This document shows, in pieces, positions 12,601 through 27,500 of a DNA stretch of 64,000 nt. Both the position numbers and the translations under genes were made by a program. Location: positions 23,733,557-23,797,556 of the forward strand of contig OZ023273.1 in assembly GCA_964007475.1 (NCBI GenBank). The letters run 5' to 3'. The stretch's first letter is position 1. Each line of letters begins with the position of its first letter. The stretch is from Hybos culiciformis (Eukaryota; Arthropoda; Insecta; Diptera; Hybotidae). Under the pieces are notes generated by a model. It was not told the origin of the DNA. It saw only the letters and a program-made list of their open reading frames with translations, and did no database searches.

Positions 12601-14008
12601 AATTATTGAATAACTAATATTTCATTTATTAATTATTAGTGCTAATTTTCAAAAAGTTTTTGGAATACACATATGTATTCTGAATAAAAATGTTCCAATG
12701 CACCTATTTTGTAGATAATTTATTTTTGATATTAATTTTTCTTAATGTAGTTTGTAGTTTGTTAGTGTAATTTATTTTTGACATTAAATTACACTAATAA
12801 AATCCAGGAGGAATATTTTTATTACAATTTCTTTTCAGAAGAAGTCTTAATAAACAGGAAATTTTTCAGGCATATTTGAAAAAGTTATTTTAGGTTAAAC
12901 TATTCGGCCAACAAAAAGAAAACATGATTTAAGCCACGCTGCTGTTTTTTCATACATTATTGTCGCTAATAATATAGTTGTAACCGGAATTTTGTTTACG
13001 GCTTAAAATATAGTGAAGTCATCTGGCAACCAGTGTTGCCATGCAGCCATAAATATAGGCATTTTGAAATAATTTAAAAGCCATTATGCCACTAAACTTT
13101 TTGAGCTTAAAAAGTATTTTGGAATTTTTAAATGTTTTTATCTCTAAGTAGTCGCTGGTTTTTAATTTTATTTTTTTTCAAATTTTTCTAAGCCGCCGAA
13201 TTTCCCCAAAACAAATTATTTTAAGTCGACTGGCCGCAACAGTCGAAGGACAAAAATCAACTAGTCGCCGTTGAAAAAATCGATTGGCGTCATGTCTCAT
13301 GTGCACTTGGCCATTTTAAATATTTAGTTAGTCTCCCCAGAAAATACTATACTTGCCATGAAGTTTCACTTCTTCCGTGTGTCCCGAGACTCACATATTT
13401 TTTTTATTTGTTCCAAGGAGTAGATGAAAAGTTAAATGCGCTTTACGCAGCCATACAATTGAAAAAGGATGCATATATTTTAACTCTGGTGCCAATTTTT
13501 TTTGTATTTCGATAGAAAATTTTATTGAGTAAATGGGTTGAAATGTCAGCATACAGCCTTTATGTCTTCAGTCGATCAACAGATTAATTATAAGAAAAAA
13601 CTATTGGAAATTTTGTGTCACCGGTCATCAAATTTGTGTGTTCATAAATAATAAAGTTATTCTTTTAATTTCAAAGGATTGTTTTAAACTAGTTTTTGTT
13701 ATATTTTTTTTAACATTTAAGAACCCAGTTTTTTATTTTATTAGTGAAAAATATTTTAAATATTAAAATGAAAAACTTATTATTATTATAATTATTCGTG
13801 CAAATTGCACAATTTTAAAAACATAAAGGAAGAAAAATAAGGTATAAATGAAAAGTAAAATTGGGTAAAATTTTGAAAATAAAAAAAAAGTATCTTCTAT
13901 TGTATTTAATGTTTCCATAGAATGGGAAGAGAGAAAATTTAAAGAACAAAAAAAAAAAATGTTTCCAGTATAAAAATAAGAAAAATTTTTTTTTTGTTTT
14001 TCTTTGGT
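6645..14008. other. Long A+T-rich stretch without a recognised gene
   Basis: Only short open frames occur, all rich in Phe, Lys, Ile and Asn as expected by chance. The stretch at about 12270-13330 is less A+T-rich and includes an interrupted inverted repeat (TGGCAAC, CAGT, GTTGCCA at 13024-13041). It looks like worn transposon sequence, but I could not define ends. A (GTAT)n run sits near 11336-11352. Confidence 0.5.
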
Positions 14009-14557
14009 TTAAGAGCCTTCCATGTGAAATTCTGTTTTCTATTTCTGTTTTCTATTTTTGGAGTTTTTTTTTGTTTTATTTTACAGAAAATAAACGGCCG
14101 TGTAAAATGCGACAAAAAATGTACGAAAAAACCTCTACCAGAAAATCACAAAACTATATTTGAATTTTATTTCTGTGCAGAAACTGTAATTTATCAAAAA
14201 AATGTAAAAATTCTTCGAAATAAATGAAATTAATTAAAAATTGTTTAGGAAATTAAAGAAATTCAAAATTTCACGTCACCAGCCCTGGAGAGTGGTATTT
14301 TAGCTTTATTTCTGCGTTTGAGATTTTTTATTATCTTTTTCCTTTACTTCAGAATTCAAGCAAATATGTTAAAGATTTTCTAAGGCTCATTTGGGCCAAA
14401 AAAATCAAAATATCAAAAATCCGCCTCACCTACCCTGGAGCCAGTTATATACTCTGTAACATATCAAAAAATCACTTCAGTCTAGATTGTAGTAACCCTA
14501 CAATCAAAGCCAAACTAAGACCAATTTCTTGCAATTTTTGACATTGAGGGCTCTTAA
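14009..14557 (+). mobile_element. TTAA-flanked MITE, copy 1
   Basis: A 541-bp body (14013-14553) lies between two TTAA tetranucleotides. Its ends are imperfect terminal inverted repeats: GAGCCTTCCATGTGAAA on the left, GAGCCCTCAATGTCAAA as the reverse complement of the right. A second copy in the opposite orientation occurs at 57411-57951, matching along its whole length (about 85-90% by eye) and also between TTAAs. TTAA target duplication is the hallmark of piggyBac-type transposases, but the GAG terminal bases are not the usual CC(C/T) of that group. It encodes no transposase, so it is non-autonomous. A 77-codon frame at 13994-14227 is incidental. Confidence 0.85.
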
Positions 14558-17500
14558 CTCAAATATTTTTAACTGCATGATGAATGTAAAAAGTTATTCT
14601 TTATTCTGAATATTTTTCTTTTATAATTTATGACAAAATGTTTTGAAATTACCCACAAATAACAAATTGCATTTAGATAATATATACCTTAACGATAATA
14701 AATTTATTAAATTTTTTTTATTTCATAACAATAATAATAACAAATGGATAGAAAACATTTTTCAAAGATGAATCAAAAATGTAATTTTTTATTTTTTTGA
14801 TATTTTAACCCATGATTTTAAGTTTATGGACATTAATAATAATTCAGCTGTAAAATCAATATAAATGACAATAAAAATTTTACCAATGAAAGAAAACTGA
14901 ATAATTTTTCATGGAGAATTAAAAGTGGTTGAATTTTCTTTGGATACTTAAGTTATAAAGTATAAGTTTAGTGTTGTTTGTTAGCTAATGATAAAATTTA
15001 AAAGGAAATTATATTTTACTATATATTTGACATTTATATAAAATTTATAAAAATTTGAAATTGATTTTGATGAAAATCACTATATCCTATATGAGAATAT
15101 GTCAATTATAGGAGCCGAACAAAAGTTGTACGATAAAAATTGGAATATAGATGGACTAAATATTCAGATTTATTTTAAACCAAAATTGTAAATATTTTTT
15201 TTTTAATTTATAAAATTGTTAATTGAATTTTTGAATTTTTATGGACTTTATCACACCCAAGGGTCAGCAATGCATTTGATTTAATTCAAATTTTTTTTAT
15301 TATTTTAAATTTTGTACAAACTTTTTTATTTATTTTTTTTTTTAGATAAATGTCATAACAAATTAATAAATCTAATTATATTTAAATTTTAAATCAATAA
15401 AAATAAACAAAAAAAAATAATTTTTTATGTTTAGTTTTACAAATAATTTATTTATTTTTATATTCAATTATTAGCGCTTTTAACGTCTGAGCGACAACGA
15501 TTTCAAAATTTAACTAAAATTAAAATTTGACAATCAAAACATATTTAACCGTTATAAAAAAAAAAAATATCAACTACATTATATTTATGTTTGATAATAA
15601 AATGAGATGAGAAAATTGTAGAAAAAAAAAAAAACTTTTAAAGCCGTTAATATGAAAAAAAAAAAAAGTTTCGCTTTCATCCATTTCCACAAAAAAAAAA
15701 TTGTTTTTTTTTTTTTATTTCTTTCCAATATTTGCGCTTTTTTTTCTAACTTTAAATTTTATTTTAATGCATCTTTTTTTCTTCTATGTTTCTTTTTCTG
15801 GAAAACGAATGAGAAGTTAAAAAGTACTTTTGTTTTCAACTTGAGTTGTTGTATGTAGGTATATATTATTAGGTATGGTTTTTATTTTCAACGGTATTAT
15901 AGTGGTAATAACGGTTGAATTGTGAAAAGAAAAACAACGATAATAATAATAATAAACAAGAAGAGCTTAAAGGAATTTCAATTTTGAGGGAAAATGAGAA
16001 AATAAATAGTACGATATAAAGAAAAATATACCAAGTTAAAGAAAAAAGCAAAATAAAATAAAAAAAAAATTTAATATCTATGCTTTTTCCCCAAAAAAAA
16101 AAAAAAACATAACAAAAAAAAACAAAAATAATAGAGCTTTGTGCAAAAAAAATTATTTAATAAAAACTATAATTTTATTAAAATGGCTATTTCTCTTTAG
16201 TAGAGATTAATTCGTTCTGATTATGTAATTAATTATATATTCAATTGAAGGAATGCAAAAAAAAATTAATTTTTTTTTTCGTAGTAGCTAGTAGCGCAGT
16301 AGTGATAATTTGTAATTTTTGATTAAACATTATTTTTTATATTTAATTTTGTTTTTTAATTATAAATTAAATAAAAGTAATAATTTTTTTTGGTAAATAT
16401 TATTAACTAATCATGTTTTAATTTAGAAATTATCTGAAAGTATATACTACTTATTACGTATTGCAATTAATTGGTTCGAAATGACCAGTTAATATTATAT
16501 GGTAATTTTAATTAGAGATGGTTTATTACCATAATATAAACAGGCTAATCAAACTGCCACTAATAGATAGTTGAGCTTCTTCTTCTATGTAAATTTTTAA
16601 AGTTTTAAATGATTCTGATGATGTGAGATTGTTTGCAATTGTGAATGATTGTTAACTGAGCTGGTGTAATAATTTTGCCCTTAGTATATAGATAAAGTTA
16701 TATCTTGCTACGGGAAGAAAATACCCAATATTGTTGATTATTTCATTGATTCTTTTAAATTTTTTCGAGAGGTTTTTCAGTTGCCATAATCTTAACTTAG
16801 TTTATAATTTACAAGAAATGTTTCTTTTTTTTTATTAACAACTTTTTGCCTGAGTATCAATGAATTTGTAATAATGTTTTTCCACTTTTGCTATACAATA
16901 TTCTGTACAGAAATTCTTCATTACACATCAGTGCAAATTGGAATAATTTTTATACTTAATTTTATTATAATTTATTAGAGCTCTAAATGTAAACCTTATG
17001 TGCATATTTATCAACAAATCCCTTCAAAAATAATTGAGTTAATAATTTAAACAACATCATTAAGCATGCATACATTGAACGCCCGTTCGGACTCATGAAA
17101 ATTTGTAATATGACTTTGTTTTCAAATAAATAGTTCGACAAAAATAATTTCTCACATTTCGAAATTTGTTTTTCCTTTTTTTTTGCTTTTTTTTTTTTGT
17201 TGTACTCAATTTGTTTACACTTTGTCTTTTTAAAAGTATAATAAGAAAATATAAAAGCATAAATTTTCATTTATTTATTTTTAAGTTTGTATTCATAAAC
17301 ATAAAAAAAAAAAAAAAAAATTACCTTAAGCAGGTGTTATGTTCAAAAATTTGCAAACGTAAATTGCATTGTACCTACTATTATATTTGTTATTTTATAC
17401 ATATTTATACATATAGGTTATACATATAGATTTATTTTTTTAATTTTACAATAATTGTTGTGGGTGCTTTTTATGGATATTCTCTTTTTAATTTGATTAA

Positions 17501-20500
17501 GGTTTGTTTGTTTCTTATAATATATTTATGGTTGAATTTAATTAATAAAATTGCATTCATAATAATATATAATAACAATGGGGAAATATATTTTCATTGA
17601 TTTGGACAAGAAAAATTCCAGAGGAAAGAAAATGCAATTTTTTTTTTTTCATTGGATTACGAAAGTGTTTGTTTTTTTCTTTCATTTTTACCACACGTAG
17701 TAAATATTTCTATAATTTTTATTTTTCAACACTTTCCCCTTCACTTGTCTGTGCACACAATTAAAAAAAAAAATTATGAAAAAACAAAAAATAACTATCT
17801 GAAAAAAATTTTGTACAAAGAAAGTCTTTCTTTTTTTTTCTTCTTCCTCATTTTGTTGGAAGTTTAATAATTTTCCTGGTGTGTTGTTTAAAAACACATT
17901 AAAAGATTGCACCTACAAGAAATATTTTTCTAATTTTAAAAGGACAGATTTATTTATAATAATATATTATAATTCAGTTCTGTTTTATAACAAAGACCAC
18001 GGTGCGGTATATTCAAAAATTCCAAAAACATATAAGTTGTTAAAAGATTGAAAATATATAAAGAAGTTTTAGAGTTTAGCAATTTTTAAGTGTCATTCTC
18101 GTTTTATGAACTTTTTAGAGATTAAATGTTAAAAAAATATAATAGTGCCTAGAAAGGAATTACAATAGTTTGGCCTAAAATGTTTAAATTTACGTGGAAT
18201 TTAAATGAATTGAACTAATTTAATTGGTTTATTTTAAAGTTATTTAATTTCTCACATTTAACAATTAACGAAGAATATGATTTCATGATTGAGAAAGAAT
18301 GTTCTTAACTAGCACTCTTTAAATATTTAAATTTTGAAATTATTTACTACTAACTTAAAGTCAAAAAAAACATAAAGCTTAAAAATGTGCAAAAATCTGT
18401 ATAAATAAAATATGGAAAAATATTATCAGCATAGTCTCATTTTAATCTTTAACAGCCATATGCATAGTGTACTAAGACATCCTATAATTGCCCTTATTCC
18501 TTAAAAATTTCATGTCTACAATGTTAATAATTTTTTTTGCAAAAAACAACGATTTTTAACAATATCTTTCCTTCGTCGTAGAGATAAAGTTTTAAAGTGG
18601 TAAAATTTACGAAAAGCAGAATCCTGATTTGAAGGCTTTATAGCTTTATAAATTTTTTAAATTTTTAAATTGAAAAATTTTGTTATTCTATTAAGGCTTT
18701 TACAATTAGTATATTTTAGAAGAAAATAAAATTGTTTAAGAGGAAAAACTAATTTTTTTTTTCTTCATAAGAGCTGTTATGTGATTAAATAATGTGTTGC
18801 TGATAGTGTTATGTATACACATAAAACTATGAACATTAGTGCAAAAAAAAAAAAAAACTGTTTATCTTTTAATCATGCTTAGAGATAGTTACTACATAAT
18901 AGCGACAACAAATCTTTTATGGGGATCCCATTAATTAACAGTCATGTTAAAAAAGACATGCAGAGATATATTGAAAAATCTTTATTATAAAAGAGAATGT
19001 TTAGATTTATCGTGAAAATAATTATATTATATTTGTGGAATTGTAAAGAAAAGATTTGATGAACTCTAAAACATGATAATTATTATTAATATTATTATAT
19101 TTTAAATAAATTTGTCAATATTTTTTGTAGTTATTTGGAAGATTGCGAATTATGGGCTAAAAAACTAACAGTCAAAAACACATCAATATATAATTATTAG
19201 TCGATATTTGGAAGTTTTGGAAATTTTACAATTTATTATAAATAAATGAAGCTTCAAGTTATTAATTTGATATAATTATGAACATATAATGTTGCATAAG
19301 AAATTTAATATAACCTTATATATTATTTTCAATTAAATTTCAAATAAAATTTAAGAAAAACTGTGCAAATATCTCTGTGAATTTATTTTGGGGTTAATAA
19401 CTTCTAAATCTATATCAATTTGGCCTGTTTTTTGTGTTTGTTTCAAATTTCAACATAAAGGACTCTTAGGTATCATTAAATTCTTTAGGAAACAAAAAAA
19501 ATAAATATAAATTATAATTTTCAATTGACGGGTACTAGAAACGGAAATATCTTAAAATATATAATTTACTTCGTGATGTGGCATTTACCGAAAATTTATT
19601 TTATATATACATTTTTAATTTGGATCAAAAATGTCGAGTGAAGGAAGTGTCGAACCACCAATCAATCAAATTAAAATATACATAATATTTCTTTCAACAT
19701 TAGTTTTATACTCACATAGTCATATTTAAAACTTTAGTGTCCCAAAAAAAAATCTTTTTAAGCTCATCGAATTAAAATGGTAAACAAATGAATTAATAAA
19801 TAAATAATCTTCCACACATTATTAGTGTTTATTTCACTTAACAAAAATTATGATTTTATTATTTTATTCATTTTAACCATATTCGAATAATTATAGATTG
19901 GCGAAATAAATCAATTATTATAAATAACTAAAACAATCAATAAATCCATATACACATACGTATATACTTATATAAAGTATATTTTTTTGTGCTCAGGAAA
20001 TATTTGCCAATTAATTTTCATCATGGCAAAAATGCTTAAGGATGAAAATCTGAATATTATTTTTATTAAAAATCAAATTTTCAATTTCTATTTCATTAAT
20101 ACGATTTTCTCATGATGAAATCTGATTCACCTGATTTTAAAAGCATTACATACAACATTGTTTTCATAAATTTTGAAGACCACCATAAAAGCTAAAATCG
20201 TGAAACAAAAGATAAGATATTTAAATTTAATGGAAAATTATTTGTTTTCACTAAACATCTTCGATTTAAAATATTACATTTTGGTTTTCAAAAGTGCTAA
20301 AGATCATGGGAAACATTTTTGGAGACTCTACATTTTATTTTTAGTTATTCAAAATCATTCAATTAGTTTGTTCAAAAGATTTAAGATAGGGTTTCATTAT
20401 TAAAAAATTGTTTGATTCTAGCCCTAGATTGCAAGTACAAATTTAGTGACGTGTTGTATTGTAAGCATTGGTATATTGTTGTTATTATCAGTACAATTTA

Positions 20501-23500
20501 TCTGTTTCATTACAACTTATTTGCCGATTATCTACTTTTATTCTGACTGTGCAATGCGATGGAAATACAAATAACGTTTTTAAATATATCTTTTGTAAAA
20601 TTAATATTAGACAATGGTATCAGAAATGCATTTAATTGACGAAATTATAATTTAAGAAAAAAGGATCGACTATACTTGAGATAACCAGGTAATGGGTAAA
20701 AGATGGATAGAAAATAAAAGAATTTAAATTTTTTAAGCATTAAAAATGGGAAATTGATTTATACAACTAATATACATTCAACTGAAAATTTTTTTAAAGA
20801 TCTAAAGATACTATATGCAATGTAAACATACTATATGCCTGTTGTGAATTCAGCATTTATAATTTTTTTTTTCTACTTCAAATGAAATCAAAATCATATA
20901 TTGAATGTGTTTATTTTGGCAAATCGGAAAGTAATTTTAAAAACTGTTGTTGGCACCTATCTAATTTTTTTTTGTTATAAAAAATACTGTAAAACGAAAT
21001 ATACATGTATGTGATGTTGAATGTAATATATTTCTATAAAAAAAAAAATTTCTCACCCACAAGAGATCATAAAGAGAAAAAAAATTTAAAACTTGTTAAC
21101 TCTTTATTTATGAAAAATTGTAACAAAACTTATGTTCACAAAAGAATATAAATATTATGTTTAACGTCCGTCGGATAGGAGGTTTTTTTTTGCTTTTTTT
21201 TTGCTCTTAGCCAATTTAATATTAAAAATGTTAAGATTCAAAATTGAAGTATATGTGTATATTATATACTCAAATATCTATGTTTTCAATATAAATTTAT
21301 ATTTTGGGATTTCTGTCTGATTAGTTAAACTTGTGCCTACGCGGCATGGCACGCGAAACAGTAAGGTTGGGAATATTAAAAATAAAATTGAACTAAACAA
21401 AACTTATAAATTTAAAATGAACTTTATATTCAATGAACTTTATATTCAATCTAATTGATAGCATAATAGTGTTCTATATATATATATTTAAATTTAAAGC
21501 TTAAGGGAAACTAAATTGCATTCCATATTTAACATTTTTGATAAATTGTTGGATTATAATAATATTTTATTTACTGAACTGAACTTTTAAACTTTAACAG
21601 TATAAAATGTATGTAAAGTTCTCTCTAACTAAAGGTACAAAATATATAAGATAATCTTTCCATTTTTCTTACAATTTTTTTTTTTTTGAAGCATCTGGTT
21701 TTGACATTGCATATTTACATTTTTCTTTTCTGATATTTTAAGATGCGGTTTTTTCTTTAAGTTTTTTATTGGAAAAGTTAAAATTTTGTAATTTACAAAA
21801 ATAAAAAAAAGTAAATAAAATGTAGAAATAAATTAAAGTATGTACAGCTTTTTACAAAATGCTTGTTCTTCAGTCATATAAATTGCTACCGTAAAATGAT
21901 TTGATAACTATAATGACAGTTTTGAGATTTCCATTCTTCTTAAGAAAATGTAATTTTAAATTCGCTTTGATATAATGGATCTCCATCGAAAAGGCGAAAT
22001 AAAATCAAGTTTCACATACATTTTTTATAAAACCTTTATAAAACTGAAAACGTAAGCCTCAAATTAAAAAGAAAACTTATGATGGAAAATTTCATAATTT
22101 GAAAAGCTTTATTGACTCTTTCAAATGGCAAACAATAATATTTGCAAGCCAGATTTTCTTGTCAAAAATTAAAGTATAATAGTTACAATTTATAAGACTT
22201 TAAAAAACGGGAAAACAATGGAAAATTATATTGCCGCTTAAATTGATTGAAAACTGAAGAGTTTGATATAAAAGATAATATCGACATAAATACATAAATA
22301 TCTGAAAACCATAACATTTTTTATCTTGCTTACATTTTTTTTTTTGAAACTAAATAATATAGTGTTATTATATACATGCTTAAGTAGTTGCACATTAATT
22401 TCACTTTCAGTTACAAGTTTATTTTAAAAATACTCTTTTCCGTTTTGATGATGTCTGCATCTGCATGCATCATATAAGAAAAATATTTATTATTTCATAA
22501 AAACTATTAAAGTCATAATAAATATTCATATTATTATCATGTGTAATAATGATAATAAAAGTTCATAAAAATTTTTGGCTTCTTAATATATACGTATTGT
22601 ATATAATATATTATATTTTTTTATTTATACGATGTTACCCACAACATTGCAAATTTTTATAATTTGGATTGAATGTTAAATATGTTGCTGGATATTCTGA
22701 TTAAGATATGTGTATGCAATCTGCATAATGAAGCATTAACTTTAATGTTGACAAATTAACTTCTATATATTATGATTATATACATAATGTTTTAAAAATG
22801 AAATGATAGAACTTTTAAAATATATTAGTAGTTTTTCAACCGAAATAATAAATTATAACATTATTTATATGATAAATTAATTGATTTTCAAAAAATGTTT
22901 CTGCATCTGCATTCATCTTTTGATTTTATTTAACATTTATATTTCATTTCCTGGAAATATTTAATTGCGCCAGAAGTGTAATAATTTCGATTGTATAATT
23001 AAAGAAAATGTTTTATTTGTTGGCATAATTTTTTAATGTCAGTCACTCAGTTGTTATCATCGAATTATTCGTGAAAATAAATTCAATATATGTATGTACC
23101 TAACTTTTAAAAATAAAACACAGTTTTTTTTTCCTTTTAGCTTATATTTTTCATATAATTTTTATATATTTTTTTTAAACATTTTTAATGAACTTTTGTT
23201 GTCTTTATTAATTCCAGTTCCTTCATTTTCAAAAAAAACCACAAATGTTTGTTTTCCTTTAAAAATTCATTCATTCATAAATTCCGTGATTATTATTTCA
23301 ATTCATAGTATCAAATGACTAAAAGTAAATTAAACGATTTTAGTTCATATTGATATAGAAGAAGATTTATTTTCTTTATCTTATTTATTAAAATAAAAAC
23401 CTTTACAATAGGACCTAAACCCATAATTGCCAAATCTTTTTATTCTGAATTTTATCGAATATGATATTCATCTTTTGATGCTCAATTTAAAATGCATAAT

Positions 23501-24256
23501 TTAAAATTTATAACTTTTTGTGGTCGATCTTACCGATAAGCTTTTGAGTAACCGTAACTAGTCAAAGATTCGATTATAAAACAAAGTTTTTGTAAATTTT
23601 TCATAACGTTATTTATGAATGAACTCTATTTTTATGCGACATACATCAATAAAGTTGAGTTTAAAGCTTTACTTTTCATTATTATATAATATCGATTCTT
23701 CAAAAATTTAATGACATTTTCTTGTCAAAAAAATTATTTTTTATTTTTTTTTTTATAGATAATAAATATAATTTATTTTATCTTTTTTAAGTTTTTAAAG
23801 TTTATTTACTTTTCCAATATACATAAGTAATTTTTTTTTATTTCAAATAATTTGTTTATTTCACAATTTCAAAGAGTTTTGTAATGTAATAAAGAAGAAA
23901 CCTAAGTTTAATAAAAAGAAACCTAAGTTTTGTTAGATTAGAGATTTTTTTAAAAGTAACATATTTTTAAAATTTAATTAAAATTATATTGGTTAATAAA
24001 GTCACAAAATATAATGAAAATCTTCAAAAAAATCTGGACATTAAAACAAATTCATATGCAGAAACATGCAGAAAATAAAATGAAGTCATAAGCATTCGTT
24101 TTTACACTTTACTGAAAACTATAAAATTTATACCACTGTGAATTGAAGCATTGAAGATCTTGAAATGAGCAGATAATTAAAATTCTTTATATTTTCACTC
24201 TATTCATAGTCTGGATTTAAATTTTTAGTGGGGCAAGTAAAATTTTCTTTTTTTAG
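14558..24256. other. A+T-rich stretch without a recognised gene
   Basis: Homopolymer A and T runs dominate and stops are dense in all frames. Open frames of up to about 95 codons (16983-17270, 17166-17429, 17652-17867, 20173-20403) are low-complexity and overlap on opposite strands, so I treat them as chance. Confidence 0.5.
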
Positions 24257-24512
24257 GCTAAATTACTGTTCGCATTTGGCAAGCAATTTAATCGAGTTGC
24301 AAATGATTTAGTCACTTAACGTGTCTGAACAACAACATTTAAGTCGAGTAGTTTAGTAAGTGGCGAATATAAGCTTATTTACCTTGTTGTGTTGCTTGTT
24401 TTTCTTGCAAAACTTCTTTGTACGAAAATTTTTAGGTGAGTTGTTACTAGCTCAGTTACTAATTAGTCGCTACTCGACTAAATAACTTACCAAATGCCAA
24501 ATAGTGACATAG
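24257..24512. mobile_element. Inverted-repeat element (MITE-like), about 255 bp
   Basis: The left arm (ACTGTTCGCATTTGGCAAG followed by AATTTAATCGAGTTGC) and the reverse complement of the right arm (CACTATTTGGCATTTGGTAAG followed by TTATTTAGTCGAGTAGC) align over about 55 bp at roughly 75% by eye. The middle is unrelated. The sequence is less A+T-rich than its surroundings. Exact ends and target duplication could not be set. A degenerate non-autonomous DNA transposon is the likeliest reading. Confidence 0.6.
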
Positions 24513-27500
24513 ATTTTATTATAAAAACAATCTTTTATTGTTTATTCTAATAAAAATTATTCTCCACTTTCGCTTTCGCTTTCCACATACTATTTTTTTA
24601 ATTGAATACACATCAAAATATTGAAACATAATTTATTAATCTACTTTTGTTTCCTTATAACGTCTTTATTTATCAATAAAAATAAAATAATGACTTTAGC
24701 ATTGAGCTTCGAATTTAACCAGGATTTTTATACTTAATTTTTTAATCAAAAATTTGGGCAAATTCACGTCATTTATTAATTATGTACTCTGAACTGTTAT
24801 TGTACGTTGAGAATTAATACCAAATGATTTAAATACATTTTTATTTCAAGTGACATAACGTTGATTAATTTTAATTTATATAAATAAACTGTATAAACTG
24901 ATAACATTTATAATCAAAATCAATAGTATTGAGTTTTGGATAAAGAAGAAGCTTAACGATTTTAAAAAAGAAATAAGCAGTAAACATAATATTTTAATGT
25001 AAATTTGTAGGCTACAAGGGATATCATAAAATTGTTGTTTAACTTTTTATCGAAAAGATTTATTGAGTTTTGCAATTATTTAAATATTATTTATTATTTT
25101 GTTTGTTATTTTTTTCTAAATGTACAAAATTTTGAACGTTTTTATTTCTTTTTCAGGTTTTAATATTAAAAATTTTTTATTACTCTATAGTTAAGTTTTA
25201 AAAAGTTTTTTATTTTTAAGTAAATTTTTTTTTGTCTAAACGCGAAATTCGGTTTTTTTGTGCTAGCGTAAGGATAAGATTTTTTAAATTTGATAGAATA
25301 CATTTTGTTTAATTTTTATATCATATCATTGAAATTGGCAAATTCATATATTATATATACTTATTATCAAGAATTTATATTAATGTGTATTATATAAGAG
25401 TATTTGATGAGTATAGTATCAAGAGTAGCTTTCTCCTCTTTTTGCACAAAATAAATTCTTAATGTCATGCTTTTCAGTGTTAAACTGAACGTGTCAAAAC
25501 GAAAATTTCTTGTCTCACTAATTAATCTATTTCATAAGTTCGGATCGAAGCAGAGTTTCCCTAATATTATTTTGAAGGTGACAAATTTTTTTTAATAATT
25601 TACTCAAAATTATATATAATAGAGAAAGCTGCCTGCGATAATATACCCATTTTTAAAAAAACTAAAATATACGATATTACTGAATAATCTTCAATTGTAA
25701 ATTAGAATGCTAGAAAGTTCTTTTTTGGAAACTAAGCTTATACAAATGCATAGGCAAATATAAGAGAGTTCCAAATGCAAATAGTAAAGACAAACATAAA
25801 AAAAATTTATGATCAAATGACCAACACTTTGAAAACTTAGAAAAAATTCAGAAAATAAAATATTCAATTATCAATTTGTGAATTTTATTTTTAGACAAAA
25901 TATTGCGGAAGTAGAGGATTTTTATGGTCATCTTGAAATTTAATTGAAATTGAAAAAAAAAAAAATGATCAACTGCTTCAAACATTATTTGTTCCATTTG
26001 AGTTCGGTCATCCTTTTACTTTTTGCTCTACTCTCCAGGCTTTTCGCACTACTTGTCACTGGTTTTATTGATATCCATGACCGACTTTTCTGGTGTATAC
26101 TTGAAATTATATTGCAAGAGAAACAAAATTAGTTATAGAGTTTTAAGCGCAAGCGGTTTCTTAAACAGAATGAAAATTTCCATTTAACTAAAAAATGAAT
26201 AAATTTTGATTATAGAATGAAGAAAAAGAAAACTAATTTATTTTGGGTTTATTCTTTTAACTTTTAATATTATTTTATAATTTTTGTTTTTCACCAATAT
26301 TGTTTTTGAAAGTTTAAGGTAAGACGAAAACATTATTAAATTTTTATTTTTAGCCTTAAATCCATATTATTATTATTATTTTTTTTTTATTAAAATTCTA
26401 TTTTCAAGAAGAAAAACATTTAACATTTATTAAATTTATTCTATAAAATTACATTCATTTTGATTTAATATTATTCATAATCATATTTATGTTATGTTAA
26501 TTTTTTAATAATTAAAATCGAGCTTTTGGTTCTTGAATAATTTTTTGTTGATTGTTATAAGTTTTACTTGATCTAATTTATGTGTTAAAAAAAATAAGTC
26601 TAAAAAATCATTAATTCTGATAGAACTATTCGACAAATTTATTTTGATTATTTTTTTTTATATATAACTTAATACATATTTAAGAAGTTTTCATTATGTG
26701 ATTTCAATTTACTGTTAATTAAAAAAAAAGTTAAGTTTTAAGGAATAGTTTTAATCTCCAAAAATCTCGATTTATTAAAAAAAAAAAAAATTAACACTTC
26801 CTTACAAAAATTGCATTAAGATTTTAGTTTTATTTTTTCAAAGGTACACATTTGTTTAAAAAAATTTTCTTTTCTAAGTTTTTTTTTTTTATTTTTTTTT
26901 TCAATTTAATTTTTTAAAACACCTTGGCTTTTTTTATGTTCCAGATAAATATAGATACATATACAATACATATACAATATATATATATTAGGACTTTTAT
27001 CTAAAATTACAAAAAAAATAATAAATTTCTTAAACGAAAATATCGAAATTTAAAATTCTTACCATATTAGTTATTGATATAGTTACATTATTTCGATTTA
27101 ATTAACGATGTTAAAATACAATATTGTTAAATAATAAATAGATTAAGATCCTCTTAAGTTTCATATTAATCAAATGCTTATCATTGAGAATTCTGTCAGA
27201 AATACTAAATATCGACTTCAGTTCTTAATTTGAATGTCAAATAATAAAATATGAAAATATTATTCATTTTGAAAAGATAAGTTTATCCATACCACTATCA
27301 TCAGTGGCGCACAATTTTCATAGAATTTTGTTATCTTGTAGAATTTATTTAAGCTTATTGATATTTCTATTTCTAATCGCATATTTTATAAGTTTTTGGG
27401 GTTGCTTCAATAGTTACCGAGAACCTTAGAAGTAGAATTAATTAATTTCTATCTTTGAATCAAATTTTTTTTATATTTTATAATTGACGATTCTTCGAAA

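Noticed and set aside
13994..14227. 77-codon plus-strand frame
   Set aside because: It lies within the TTAA MITE and is not maintained in the second copy; no protein features.
16983..17429. Overlapping frames of 95 and 87 codons on opposite strands
   Set aside because: Both are Phe/Lys/Asn-rich translations of A/T runs and exclude each other.
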